From contig OZ024798.1 of assembly GCA_964017045.1 (NCBI GenBank), positions 11,181,793 to 11,245,792 on the forward strand: a stretch of DNA of 64,000 bases. The letters are read 5' to 3'. This DNA is from Omphiscola glabra. Taxonomy: Eukaryota > Mollusca > Gastropoda > Lymnaeidae. Shown here piece after piece: positions 10,801 through 21,834 of the stretch (the first letter of the stretch is position 1; every line of letters starts with the position of its first letter). The position numbers were made by a program, and so were the translations under genes. The notes under the pieces are model-generated. The model saw only the letters and a list, made by a program, of their open reading frames with translations. It searched no databases and had not been told where the DNA came from.

Positions 10801-13800
10801 CTACCTGCGATACATACACAAGCCTGATAACAAGGTACTGGTAATCCGAAAACAGATTTTGGATATGTGGTGTAGGGCCACGGTGAAATGGAAACATAAT
10901 GACATGCTTATGCGGAGACATTGGCTCGGTGATATGGAGACATTGACACGGTGATGTGGAGACATTGACACGGTGATATGGAGACATTGACACGGTGATG
11001 TGGAGACATTGACACGGTGATGTGGAGACATTGACTTGGTGATATGGAGACATTGACACGGTGATATGGAGACATTGACTTGGTGATATGGAGACATTGA
11101 CTTGGTGATATGGAGACATTGACACGGTGATGTGGAGACATTGACACGGTGATGTGGAGACATTGACTTGGTGATATGGAGACATTGACACGGTGATATG
11201 GAGACATTGACATGGTGATGAGGAGACATTGACACGGTGATATGGAGATATTGACACGGTGATGTGGAGACACTGACACGGTGATATGGAGACATTGACA
11301 CGGTGATGTGGAGACATTGACACGGTGATATTGAAACATAGTGACACGTTGATGCGGAGACATTGACACAGGTTCTACGCAGACACATTAACATGGTTAT
11401 ATGGAGACATATTGCCATGGTGATAGTGATATGGACACATATTGACATTGTGATATGGATGACATATTGACTTTGTAATACGGAGACATATTGACATGGA
11501 GATACGGAGACATTGTATGGTGATACGGAGACATTGTATGGTCATATGGAGACATTGTATGGTGAAATGAAGACATATTTTCATGGAAACGTACCGACAT
11601 AGCGATAATAGGACTTTATTTTAAAGGGCATAGGGTGTCGTTTGTTTTGGAAAAAGGGCGGGGGGGGACCTTTGACAACAACAATAACAACAACAACTGC
11701 AGCATCGTTATTTTTTCTATCAATTCATTGAAGGTGTATGTTTGCTATGTGGCTGAGGATTTTTTAAGAATGCGAATGACTGCAGAGTCCAGGAAATCGT
11801 TCGACGTGTCGATAGTGTTGCCGGCGCCCGGCGCGCAGAAGCGCAAGCGCTCCTGCTGTTCCAAGATGTGCAGCTGCTTTCAAACGGTCGAGGTGGGCCC
11901 CAGCCCTGGCGTGTTGGCAGAACTAGAGCAGACGGACAAGGCCAACTGTCACAAGCTTAAAGTTAAGGTGTGTGGACTCGTGCGTCATACGTTACTTGTC
12001 ATCCGGCGGTAAAAAATACTCAGCGATAAAGTTGTGAAGGGAGCCTCTACAAACAGTGGTTTTCAACCTTCCTAATGCCGCCACCCTTTAATTACACCTC
12101 CTTGTGTTGATGTGACCCCCAACCATAATTTGTTTTCCGTTGCTTCTTCATAAGTATGTGTTTTCCTATGGTCTTAGGCGATCCTTGTGTAAGGGTCGTT
12201 CAACCCCCCCCCCTCCCTCCCGAGGGGGTCGCGACCCACATGCTGAGAACCACTGCTCTAGAACAAATAGTGAAGAGATTCGCCGACTCTGGTTAGTGCA
12301 ATTTGAATAAAAATGTGGAGGAAGACCAAGGGCCAATGATCAAACAATTTTCTTTTTTTTTTTTTAAATTATTATTTTATATATTTTTTGGTGTCCTTTA
12401 AAGGTATTGCTCCAATTTTTTCCCAGATTGCTAAAATGTCCAATGAAACTTCAAAGAGTAAGCCTCCAACACAGATAACTAAGATCAGCTCGATCAGGGG
12501 AGAATTCTTTTCCTTAAACTTAGGACCGAAAGATATTTTAACAAATAATTGTGTTCCCCCCACTCTGTCAGAATGTACGAGAGTGCGCGCCCCCCCCCCC
12601 CCCGCCCTCTTTTTCCCAAAGCGGTTACCAAATCTAAATGATCACTAATTAATTCTTTTTTTTTTAAAAAATAAATAATAGAGTTAAGATTTTTAGTATA
12701 TGATGGATGATCTTTACGCAAGAGCAATACTTCAGATATCTTGTGTTTAACTTGCTCTAAATTTAAAACTGTTGTCTTTGTTAAAACATATATTGATTTA
12801 TGGGTTGACGTTGAATATGCAAACAGTAATTTTTTTTCAAAACATTTTTTTTTATATGGATCAGTAAACAATCTTATTGTATCTTATGTTAGCTTATCTT
12901 ATAAAAAAAAAAATTAAAAAAACGGTTGAAACCTTTTATTGTTCCCATCTTATAAAAATGGAAAATTGTTCGCGTGTGTGTGTGTGGGGGGAGGTGGTGG
13001 TGGTGTGTGGGGTGTGGGGAGTGGTGTGTGTTAGGGGTGGGTGGTGGATGATTATAATTCCGATGACTTACTCTTTCAATGTGCAATCTATGCACACACA
13101 CACACATACACACACACACACACAATTGTAATTTAACTTGTTGCAGGTCAGAAACTTTTTCCACACTAACAATGTGAACCACGAATTCCGTCGTCTGACC
13201 GGATCTGATCCGGGGACCACCATCATTGACTTCAGGTACAGTTAAACACTTATGCATTCAGTAGCGTTATGGGAGGAGGCCCTCAAAGAACTTGTAAAAT
13301 CGGGGGGGGGGGGGCGCCCTAAAAGAACTTGTCAAATCGGGGTTGGTGTCTTCAAATAATTTGTGAGATCGGGGGGAGGGGGCGCCCTCACGGGACTTGT
13401 GAGAACGGGGTTGTCACCCTCAAAGAACTCGTGAGATCGAAGGGGCGCCCTCAAAGAACTCGTGAGATTGGGGGCGCCCTCAAAGAACTTGTGAAATTTC
13501 TCTAAGGCCAATTTCCTAAATGTGTTTTTTTTTTTTTAAATAAATCTACACGCATTACCGTATATACTCGAGTATAAGTCACAACCAAAATTTCCATAAA
13601 AATTAGGCGTGTAAACTTCCACTGGTGCTACCTATACGCGAGTAAATACGGTAGACGTCTTCATATCCCTAAAATACGTTGTTCATTTTTAATTTAAAAA
13701 CTGACCTTTGCTTTGGGTAAAGTTTTGACGTTGGCTCTCCCTTCCCAGAGGCGTAGCTAAAGGGGGGGGGCGCCATACTAGCTAGGGTCTCCAAAATGTG

Positions 13801-14541
13801 CTTTGATATTATTTTATTGATGAAAATAATGGGTTTGAGAGTTGAAAAAAAAAAGGGGGGGGTGCTCTTTAAAATGAATCTTTGGCCGCCAAACATTCTA
13901 GCTACGCCCGTGCCCCCACCGCCCCCCCCCCTTTCGACTGAAAAGATTGTAATGGGGGTTGGGGTAAATATATATATATATATATATGTATGAATGTATA
14001 TATATACTTTTATATCAAAGGGCAGCACATTTTTTATGTTGTGATTATGATGTTTCCTGCATTTATAACTTTTCCCCGATATGCATGTATTCCCTCATAC
14101 TGTCGTATCCCCTCATATTGTATTGTCCCCTCATATTGTCTCTTTCCCTCACATTGTCTCTTTCCCTCATATTTTATTGTCCATTTTACATTATCACCAC
14201 ATATTCAATATGATATCGTCTTGCCCCCTCACGTTGAACAGCCATCACGTGGTTTACTCCTCCACTCCCTACTCCTATAGTAAACTCCGTACGCTTTACT
14301 CAATTTTTTTTCCCCTCAAAAAACTTAATCTATGTTTATTTCGAGTCTCAGATCGGAAGTGAACGCCTCCCTCATCATCATGGGTTCCAGAGGTCAAGGG
14401 AAGCTGAAATCCAGCATATTCGGCAGCGTCAGCCACAAGGTCCTCAAGAACTCCGTCGTCCCAGTGCTGATTGTGAAGCAACCACACGTGGAGAGCCACA
14501 CGAACGTCGGTTCTGCGGAAAAGGAAACTATAATTGCCTGA
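7881..14541 (+). CDS. Universal stress protein (UspA family), 5 exons
   Basis: Small ATP-binding protein of the UspA fold. Coding exons: 7881-7982, 10724-10834, 11734-11967, 13147-13235, 14352-14541; phases 0,0,0,2 all agree, giving 241 residues. The fold starts in exon 2 with [17 protein letters not shown], the usual first beta strand and D-x-S loop. Exon 5 has the nucleotide-binding signature G-x2-G-x9-G-S (G190, G193, G203, S204), then VPVLIV as the last strand. Exon 3 carries an insert with a basic stretch and a Cys cluster ([15 protein letters not shown], residues 106-120) that I do not know from typical UspA proteins. Exon 1 is the least certain part: ATG 7881 uses a strong donor (CCT|GTGAGT), but an ATG at 7774 with a weaker donor (GAG|GTCTGT, 7809) would also join exon 2 in phase. 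Exons 2 to 5 are firm. AATAAA follows at 14956. Confidence 0.87.
8270..8611. other. Intron 1 segment of the stress protein gene
   Basis: AT-rich, with a G run near 8545. No exon-like block. Confidence 0.4.
8612..8800. repeat. 50-bp tandem repeat, 4 copies
   Basis: Unit contains CAGCAGCATGCCTGGGAACA, then CCATCCAAGATCC and CCCGATAGTCCCCGG. Lies in intron 1 of the stress protein gene. Confidence 0.9.
9600..10240 (+). mobile_element. LINE 3' remnant, interrupted by a MITE
   Basis: Plus-strand segments AAAGGATGAATATGGCTGGA, CAGTCTATATCAGGATCCCA and GATCTGAGTGGAAGGAAGTG match, in the same order, the second remnant at 26515-26815. The translated end of the copies resembles the C-terminus of a LINE reverse-transcriptase polyprotein. 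It is broken by stops and by the hAT MITE at 9838-10033. Confidence 0.7.
9838..10033. mobile_element. hAT MITE nested in the LINE remnant
   Basis: Ends are CAGTGGTTCTCAACCT and AGGTTGAGAACCCCTG. Flanking 8-mers CCCTAGAC and CCCTAGGG match at 6 of 8. The paralogous LINE remnant at 26.7 kb lacks this insert, which gives an empty-site comparison. A related element lies at 12054. Confidence 0.9.
10365..10625. repeat. About 34-bp tandem repeat, 7 copies
   Basis: Imperfect unit CATCACTAAAAGTCTATGGC followed by TCATCTGTTCTTG. Ends about 100 bp before exon 2 of the stress protein gene. Confidence 0.85.
10905..11600. repeat. 22-bp minisatellite in stress protein intron 2
   Basis: Unit GATATGGAGACATTGACACG plus GT, near-perfect to about 11330 and then more diverged with longer units. 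A 22-bp unit without stops keeps several minus frames open for up to 242 codons; these are repeat artefacts. The array starts about 70 bp after the exon 2 donor. Confidence 0.93.
12054..12255. mobile_element. hAT MITE, same family as 9838
   Basis: Ends CAGTGGTTTTCAACCTT and ATGCTGAGAACCACTG, with internal GGGGTCGCGACCCACA as in the 9838 copy. Flanks TCTACAAA and TCTAGAAC are similar. Lies in intron 3 of the stress protein gene. Confidence 0.88.
12966..13125. repeat. GT/GGTG-rich tract and CA microsatellite
   Basis: GTGTGTGTGTGGGGGGAGG-type sequence at 12966-13045 and (CA)n at 13092-13123, just upstream of exon 4 (13147). Confidence 0.8.
13265..13500. repeat. About 33-bp tandem repeat, 6-7 copies
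   Basis: Imperfect unit GGCGCCCTCAAAGAACTTGT followed by GAGATCGGGG. Begins about 30 bp after the exon 4 donor. Confidence 0.85.
13556..13653. mobile_element. Short MITE with TACCGTA ends
   Basis: Starts TACCGTATATACTCGAGTAT and ends TATACGCGAGTAAATACGGTA minus its first base, so the termini are inverted. About 98 bp, no coding capacity. Confidence 0.75.
13746..13912. mobile_element. hAT-like MITE, CAGAGGCGTAGCTA ends
   Basis: Left CAGAGGCGTAGCTAAAGG and right CTAGCTACGCCCGTG are inverted copies. Related to the element at 181. The target duplication is not clear. Confidence 0.65.
14085..14230. repeat. About 19-bp tandem repeat before exon 5
   Basis: Imperfect unit CCCTCATATTGTCTCTTT, 6-7 copies, ending about 120 bp upstream of the last stress protein exon. 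Confidence 0.8.
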
Positions 14542-14955
14542 AATCTTCCGTTGCGGTTGGGGGGGGGGGGGACATAATTGTAAAAATAATGGCGCTAAAA
14601 ACGGAAAAACATCGAAAATGGAAATCTAAAAAGAAGCAACAACAACAAAAAAAAACAACAACAAAAAATAGATGTGGATCGAATGCTTAGATTCAGCTAA
14701 TTAGACTTTCAAAATAAAATTAAATGCATGTTATTAATGTTAAGAATGCTGCAACTCAGCCCCAGACCAAAAGCGTACGAAGATGATAAAAAAAAAACTC
14801 ATCGATGCCACCATGGTCATTCCGTCACCCCTGAAGCCAACTCGTGCCAGTTAAGACTTTAAAACTCGGTTATATTCACGTCCCCGTCATCAACCAGTGC
14901 TACTTTTTGCTGTGTGCAGTGCTACTTTTTTGCTGTGTGTAGCCCATGCGAATTT

Positions 14956-14961
14956 AATAAA
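14956..14961 (+). terminator. Poly(A) signal of the stress protein gene
   Basis: AATAAA lies 415 bp after the stop codon. The 3' UTR between has a G run and a (CAA)n tract and no other features. Confidence 0.6.
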
Positions 14962-15207
14962 GCTGTAGGCAAATCTCCAACGTGTTAAAAGTACTGCAAT
15001 TATTTTTTTTTGACATCGATAAATGTGAACCCAAAAACTTGGACGTGCACGCTAAAACAATCATAGCAATGAGAGTTCTTTTATGAGAAAGGTAACAGAA
15101 CGTGTGTGAGTAGAGCGAGTAGAAGGCCCGGGTGTAATTTATCGGGAGAAGAAGGGAGAAGAGAAAAAAAAAGCATGGAAGAGACGGGGTGTATAGAGAA
15201 ACGGGTA

Positions 15208-15296
15208 GAGAAAAGTGAGAGAGATAGAGAGCGAGAGAGAGAGAGAGAGAGCGAGAGAGGGAGAGAGAGAGAGAGAGAGAGAGCGAGAGAAATAGA
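15208..15296. repeat. GA microsatellite
   Basis: (GA)n interrupted by GAGC and GGGA. Further AGAGAG occurs near 15433. Confidence 0.95.
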
Positions 15297-15789
15297 ATGA
15301 GCGTATAGTACACAAAGTGTTCGAGACGACGAGTGGGTATATATACTTCAATAATTATAAGTATATACAATGGATAAAAACACATTGGATGAAATATTGT
15401 GAGAGAGGATGAAGATTGGTTTGATCGCGATAGAGAGAGAGAGAAAAGATGAGATTTGGAGAATAGAAGGAAAGAGTGTTATATATACATATTTTTATTA
15501 TTTAATATAATATATATATATATATATAAAACTGTATACTTAATGAAATCTATAGTATCCGTTGTTGATTTCAGCAGTAAAAACCTGACCAGGAGCTGTT
15601 AAAATGATTTCTTGAGAGCACGAGAGATTCCCAACGTTAAGACAATAAAGAAATGCTATCTGAAAACTAAAACACGAAAAAGCTATGATTGTTGTTTTCG
15701 TATTTTACGACTGTGAAATACTGTGTAATAATTTTATGTAAGCACGTGAATGTCAAATATTTCCCTCACTCTGGCGTACTTGGTCACCA

Positions 15790-15900
15790 CACTTTTAACT
15801 TCATCCCCAGACTGTTAATTTCATCACCACAAAGTTAACTTCATCACCATAATGTTAACTTCATCACCCCAATGTTAACTTCATTGCCCCAATGTTCTCC
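15790..15900. repeat. 20-bp tandem repeat, 5-6 copies
   Basis: Unit TTAACTTCATCACCACAATG with small changes. The flanks 15300-15790 are AT-rich with a (TA)n at 15510 and hold no visible gene. Confidence 0.85.
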
Positions 15901-16027
15901 AGAGCTTATAGGTGTTCTCGTGCAGTTCCCCCTCCCCTCCCCATAGATGTTAACTGATAATTCTTTTGAATTTCCTTATGGAATGGCCGCACTTGTCTTG
16001 ACCTAATTTGAACCCAGGTCGTCAGCG

Positions 16028-16500
16028 ATGTTTTACCACAGTATTTGGTGATGTTTTACCCCAGTATTTGGTGATGTTTTACCCCAGTATTTGGTGATGT
16101 TTTACCCCAGTATTTGGTGATGTTTTACCACAGTATTTGGTGATGTTTTACCCAAGTATTTGGTGATGTTTTACCCCAGTTATGGGCGATGTTTTACCAC
16201 AGTATTTGGTGATGTTTACCCCAGTTATGGGCGATGTTTTACCACAGTCTTTGATGATGTTTTACCCCAGTTATGGGCGATGTTTTACCACAGTCTTTGG
16301 TGATGTTTTACCCCAGTTATGGGCGATGTTTTACCACAGTATTTGGTGATGTTTCCCCCCAGTTCTGGTCGATTTTTAGCCCAGTCCTTGACAATGTTTT
16401 TACCCCAGCTCTGGACGATGTTTTACCCCAATTCTGGGCGATGTGTTACCCCAGTCCTTGACGATGTTTTACCCCCAGTCCTCAATGATGTTTTACCCTA
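16028..16500. repeat. 23-bp minisatellite, about 20 copies
   Basis: Unit GATGTTTTACCCCAGTATTT plus GGT. The right part drifts to CTGGACGATG-type units. Confidence 0.95.
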
Positions 16501-16600
16501 CAAGTAAGCCCCAAAGCAATGCACGATTTAAGTAAGTTAAAATAAAACGAATTACTAATAGTTACTTTGCAACAAATTATTTGTATCATGGCAGTCTTGA

Positions 16601-16786
16601 CAGTGGTGTAGCTAGGGTTACCAAAGCGTGCGTCGCGCGAAAATCTTTAACGCCCCTTCAAAGAAATAAGTGTGCTTTTTGGCCGAAAATGCCACCACTT
16701 CATATAATAAAGAAGGAAGAAAAAAAAGTGTCACCCAGAACAGACGCCCCTCCTCCCCTTCCACAGCCCCTTTCCTGCGGCACTGA
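16601..16786. mobile_element. Degenerate hAT-like MITE
   Basis: Left end CAGTGGTGTAGCTAGGG resembles the element at 181. The right end, TGCGGCACTG near 16785, is only partly complementary. Boundary uncertain. Confidence 0.4.
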
Positions 16787-17017
16787 GTGGGGTAAATACC
16801 ACATAAGATAAATGACCCAGAAAGATGTTGATGCAGTGTTGCGATCAGTTCATAGAGGGGCTGGTGGTGCTACAGACAGAACTTAAAAAAAACCAACGGA
16901 TTAGTCAATATTTTACTTCACTATAGCTTATGTATGTGTATAAATTTCTTTATGAATTAAATACGGGATAGCTTAATGAATGAATTACTTACATGCAACG
17001 CCGTACGAAGTGGGCAC

Positions 17018-18484
17018 TAGGGGTCGCAAACCGGGATCCCGAATTTCGAAAATACCGGACCATAATTCATGCTCGAAAATACCGGGGTTGGATTTATGAA
17101 AACCGGGACTTTCGATAATCCCGGGATTTTATTTTCAATATTTTTTAAAATAGTTTTTCTTAGTTTCCACGTCATAATTAAAGTAAGACATGGCAATAAT
17201 TTTTGAGATGTGCAGATCCATCACGTGGCACAAGTTCAAAGAAAGCCGACCGATCTTTGTACTAGTACTACTATATCTTATTTGTCAAGAATCATGACGT
17301 TGTGATTAGTTTTGTTTTTTTATCGTGTTTGCGTAGTGTGTAAGTGGAGACGAGTCGCGACCTGAATGTACGGGAGGTGATCCCTTGTTATGGCGCATTA
17401 CTCAAATCACGGGTCAACTTTTAATTTTAAAAAAATGTTGATTGCTTGATTTCTTTTAATTATGCCAAAAAACACACAGGCCTACAGCTTAAAAAATATG
17501 AGTAAATCCGTATTTTGATAATCCAATGCCTTAAGTTTAAGACACAGAAAAAATAATGCTACTTCTATTTTGTGATAACAATATTAATAATTTACATTCA
17601 ACTCATAATTGATTTTCTAGCTATTTTGTCTCAGGCTGAATTTTACAGTTTGTATGTACCGTACCTAGCCAAAATTTACATGTCTGAATGTCCCAATTTG
17701 TCTGTACCATACTTAGTCAAACATTTACATGACAATTTAAACATTTAAAAAAAAAACCGTTTTACACGTCAAACCAATTCGATTGAATTTATGTTTTTTT
17801 AAATGATTTATTTTCCAAGGTGGATAGAAAGAAATGGGGGACCCTGAAAAAAAGAAACCTAAATTTAAAAAGCATATGAAACTATCGGAAAAAAGACATC
17901 AGTGTGGCATTATTTCTTGAAAGCTACAGACAATCTCTCAGCTAACTGTATTAGATGTAACAAGATATTTAAAACATTAGGAGGAACAACTTCAATCTCA
18001 ATTAAAGTCTGCACATTCCAATGATTACTTGGACGTATTTCTAAGGCCAGATTGCGACCAGATGCGAAAACATATCGTGGATATTCAAAAGCATGGTCAG
18101 ACAGTGGATTCCTCCTTGGATATATCTTTGAACAATGAAATTGAACATCTTGGAAATGAGCTTGATGAACTTGAAGATACACTGCCGCTTAAGAGACAAT
18201 TAGAAATTGAAATACAAAAGAAACTTCAGGCTTAGGATAATACTTCCAGACCAACGGATGGAGACATTGATACATTGGTAAAAATAGAAATGGTTTTATT
18301 TGAGAAAGGCGGTTCAAGAGGAAAATATCTAGAGATTACTTATGATAGCCTAAGGTCTATTCCTCCGACCAGTGAGGAGTCAAAGAAGGTGTTCTCGTCA
18401 TCAGGTTACCTTTGTAACCATTTGCGGCTAAAGTCAAATGACCAAACATTAGACACGTTGTCATTTTACGATTTCATTATTTAA
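17018..18484 (+). pseudogene. Collapsed hAT transposase (BED finger + hAT C-terminus)
   Basis: Coding remains start near 17890. One frame gives SVWHYFLKATDNLSANC then IRCNKIFKTLGGTTS, a BED-type zinc finger (W, F, C-x2-C). It shifts frame before KSAHSNDYLDVF. At 18275-18484 another frame gives YDSLRSIPPTSEESKKVFSS and GYLCNHLRLKSNDQTLDTL, the hAT dimerisation region. The catalytic middle is missing, only a short charged remnant (18029-18235) remains, and at least two frame breaks are present. Upstream, repeated GGGTCGCAAACCGGGATCCC and ACCGGGACTTTCGATAATCC motifs probably belong to the element's 5' end. Not functional. Confidence 0.75.
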
Positions 18485-19117
18485 ATTTGACCAAAGATTA
18501 AAACAACACTGTTTATTTTAATATTTGATTAATAAAAATTCTCTAAATATCGAAAATACTTGTAGTTAGTACATTTTTAATTATTAGACTAAGGTTTGGA
18601 GTTTTCTCCCCTCAAAAATCTTCTTCTAAAGAAGTTAAAGTGATTATATCCGGGCCTTTGGCGGAAGTGCTCTTGTGAGGTTAAGAGTTCAGTTATTTTT
18701 ATCGGCTCACTGTCGAGAATCACGGCCCCTGTCATGAATACTATGAATTTAAAGTGATTATATTGACATAATACTGTGAGTTATATTTTACAATACTCAG
18801 TAATAAATAATTATGAAGGTGAAGTGGGTTTAATTGATAACTACTATGAAGTAACTTTTTTAAAAATAAAGCCGACGGCGAGCAATTAACTATCTTGAGT
18901 ATTATGACTTTTATTTTTCTTTGACTAGTCACTAGTCTGACATACTTATTACTTAATCTTATATTAACTTATTATATTTTAATTATTAATGAAATATATA
19001 TCTATTCTTTTATAATTTCTCATTTACTAAACTAATAAATAGGCTATACATAACAAAATTATTAGGCTAATGCAGAGAATTGGTTTAGGGATACATTCAC
19101 TTCATTCCTGGTTAGTC
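18485..19117. other. AT-rich intergenic DNA
   Basis: No exon, array or inverted repeat seen. It may include the 3' end of the collapsed hAT element. Confidence 0.4.
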
Positions 19118-20137
19118 TGAAGGTAGGTACTTTGACAAAATTTTTAAATATTGTCCAATTGCCACAAATGATACATCATTTTAAAGGGCTAGCTATAAGC
19201 TTTGCAAAAACACCAATTTCATCTTTCTATCTTTTAAGTTTTGCGTTATTTTTCGTTATGCGCAGACCGCATGCGCGTGGCGTGAGACCTTCGATATCCC
19301 TACTGAAGGCAAAGGCCTCAAAGGGATACTTTAAAGTTAAAGTTATTTTAATAATTAGGGTTCAGGTTAGGACACGGTTAGGTTTAAGGATACTTTACTT
19401 TGACTTTAGGGTTCGGGTTAGGTTTATTATATTAGGTTTAGTGAATTATAAAAGGTCGTGGCCACCAAGATGTGGCCGTGTGATACGTCATGGCACCAAT
19501 AGTATTATTATTTATAAATATATAATAAAGATAATACAAAGCTATAGACCAAGACAAAAGACAAGAGTCACCTACTATGTGACTATACTATAGACTATAG
19601 TTAAAAATATAATATATAAAGTAGGTACTTCAAAGGTCACTCGCGCATACCTTCTGCGCAGATGCGAAAATGTAGAAAAACTTGTTCTAAAATATGGCGT
19701 ACGGACCACTGTATCTTTGGAAAATTGCATTCTACGTCACCTTTGACATAATTGCTTTCCTCATCAGTGACGTATCAGTTTTTGTGTTCCGGTGTTTCTA
19801 GGAAATTAGTCTTGATGTAATGTAAAAGTTTTGTTGTTCTTTGTGTTGTATATTAGATTGGGAATGTCTCCTGAAATTTGGTACAATTATCTTTAAAAAT
19901 AAAAATGTTGTGGGCAAAATAATACAGAAATTTGAAATTTGGGTCACATGTTTTGGGGGTAAAATATATAGTTTATGTAAGGGGCATAAAAAATTTGACA
20001 AAACAATTAATATCTCCAGTTCTATAAAAGATAGAAAGATGAAATTGGTGTTGTTATAAAGCTTATTGCTAGCCCTTTAAAATGATGTATCATTCATGGC
20101 AATCGGACCATATTTAAAATTTGTGTCAAAATACCTA
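19118..20137. mobile_element. About 1-kb non-coding element with long inverted ends
   Basis: About 110-120 bp at the left (from AGGTAGGTACTTTGAC through GATACATCATTTTAAAGGGC and CACCAATTTCATCTTTCTAT) reappears inverted at 20010-20137 (GATAGAAAGATGAAATTGGT ... GCCCTTTAAAATGATGTATC ... TCAAAATACCTAG). Identity is high but not perfect. The interior has no transposase and contains GGTTAGG/GGGTTCGGG-type motifs around 19360-19440. Possibly a foldback-type or large MITE element. Target duplication not resolved. Confidence 0.75.
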
Positions 20138-20394
20138 GTTAAAGTAAGTCTAAGTTAACATTAATTAACCCTGAGCCCCTGGTTAAACTGTAAAACAATA
20201 ATATAATATTGTCTATTCTATTGTCAATAAAGAAAGTAGTTGAATTATATTAACTTCCTACAATTTTACGGGCTATAAGATGCCATTTTTACTTCGAAAA
20301 ATTGCCTCCAAAATGCAGGTGTGTTTTATGCTGGAAATTAATATTATAATAGTAAAAATAGAATTAATAAGTTACTTTTAGGCAATGGCTTATT

Positions 20395-20746
20395 CAGGGG
20401 TGGGCAAACTACGGCTGAGCAACTGATATTATGCGGCTCTAGAAGGCATTTAGAAATTTAAAAAATGTACTTTGTTTTTAAGTTATTTTGTTGAATTTTA
20501 TAGAATGTCAAATACCGTTATGATTGTTTTAACACTTTTGATCAAAATTTCGTTCTAATTTTCTTTTTTTTTTAACAGTCCTTGTCTTTTGTCATGTAAT
20601 GTTAATATGCGACATTACCGATTTTAATATAAAGAAATGTTTATCAACAAGTAAAAATTGTACACAATATTGTATATACATGCAGCCCCACAATAGCTTT
20701 ACATTTGTCAATGTGGCCTTCCGCACAAAAAGTATGCTCACCCCTG
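20395..20746. mobile_element. hAT MITE with CAGGGGTGGGCAAACT end
   Basis: Left CAGGGGTGGGCAAACTACGG and right AGTATGCTCACCCCTG are inverted. Flanks GGCTTATT and GGCTTAAC match at 6 of 8 if one base is shared with the end. AT-rich interior. A piece resembling the 35400 MITE (ACGGGCTATAAGATGCC) lies just before it at 20268. Confidence 0.75.
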
Positions 20747-21834
20747 GCTTAACTCAATAACTGAATTTTTATTCAAGTTGGGGATGCTAAATTTACATTG
20801 GAACTTACACTTGAGTTAAGGCTACTGAATTAGCATTCAGGTTATGGAGTTGTAGATTTTTCTAAATAAGTTTGGACGATGTATGCTTGACCTTTCGCCC
20901 AGGGACCACTGTGTTTCAAGCTTTGTTTATTTTTTGATTATTACTAGGGTTAATGTTTCTTTTTTAAAATGTTAATACACCTTTGGAATGCTGTAAATTA
21001 ATACTTCATTGGTTGGTTAGTTATGATATTTAAATTTTCTGACATTTTGGAAAATGGCTATTGTATTGTATATTGATTTTTCTGACACCTTTTGGATTTT
21101 ATTTTTGGTGGAACCTGCAATGAAGTGTGTAGGGTCTATCCCAGTGACTGTATTGGATGAAACACTTAGTTGGGTTTTCATTACCTTAAAAATATTTTGT
21201 GTTGTTTTTCTGAATTTTTACTGTTTTCATACCAGTGTGTAACTGTAGCACACACTTTTAATTTGAGGGATTGGAGCAGGTCGCTGAGATATCTTGCCGC
21301 ATATCTCAAGGGATACAATAAAGGTGCTACGTTCGAAATTAATTAAATGTCTGAAATTACACCCAAGTAAGGGGGCGACCATTAAATTTTAACGTTTTGT
21401 TTCACTCTGTAAGTAGTTGAAACAACATAATCACAGTTGCCATCTTTGTTGCTGTGACAAAGATGGTGGCCATGGGGAAAAAAAGTAGTGCAAAAGCATG
21501 GGATAATGGGGGTGAAGCGCCAACCGCATAATTAACAAAAAGTTTCATAAAATTTACATGTTTTTTTGGCGCTAATTTTTATCGGTATTTTTTTCTTGAA
21601 TTTTTCACCTCTTACAATTATTTATTATAATTTCTTTACTGTTATAGTTTTTTTGTGACGCACATTAAAAAAAATATCTTTACTTCAAGGTTTTTTCTAT
21701 TAAAAAAAAAAAGGATTCTGATGAAATTCCTTATTTTCATTTCTTTTGGAAGGTAGTTGAAACAACACTCAACACATTCTTTCCCCTCCCCATTTAGCAG
21801 ATATGTCATCTTTGTTGTCTTATACATCTGTTCT
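20747..21834. other. Intergenic, with a duplicated segment
   Basis: A segment starting GTAGTTGAAACAACA occurs at about 21413 and again at 21752. The first copy continues to ACAAAGATGGTGGCCATGGG. The second copy is split by the LINE and resumes as ACAAAGATGGTGGCTATGGG after it. No gene seen. Confidence 0.5.

Noticed and set aside
10619..11448. 242- and 215-codon minus-strand repeat proteins
   Set aside because: 22-bp minisatellite in a stress protein intron, partly overlapping a real exon on the other strand.
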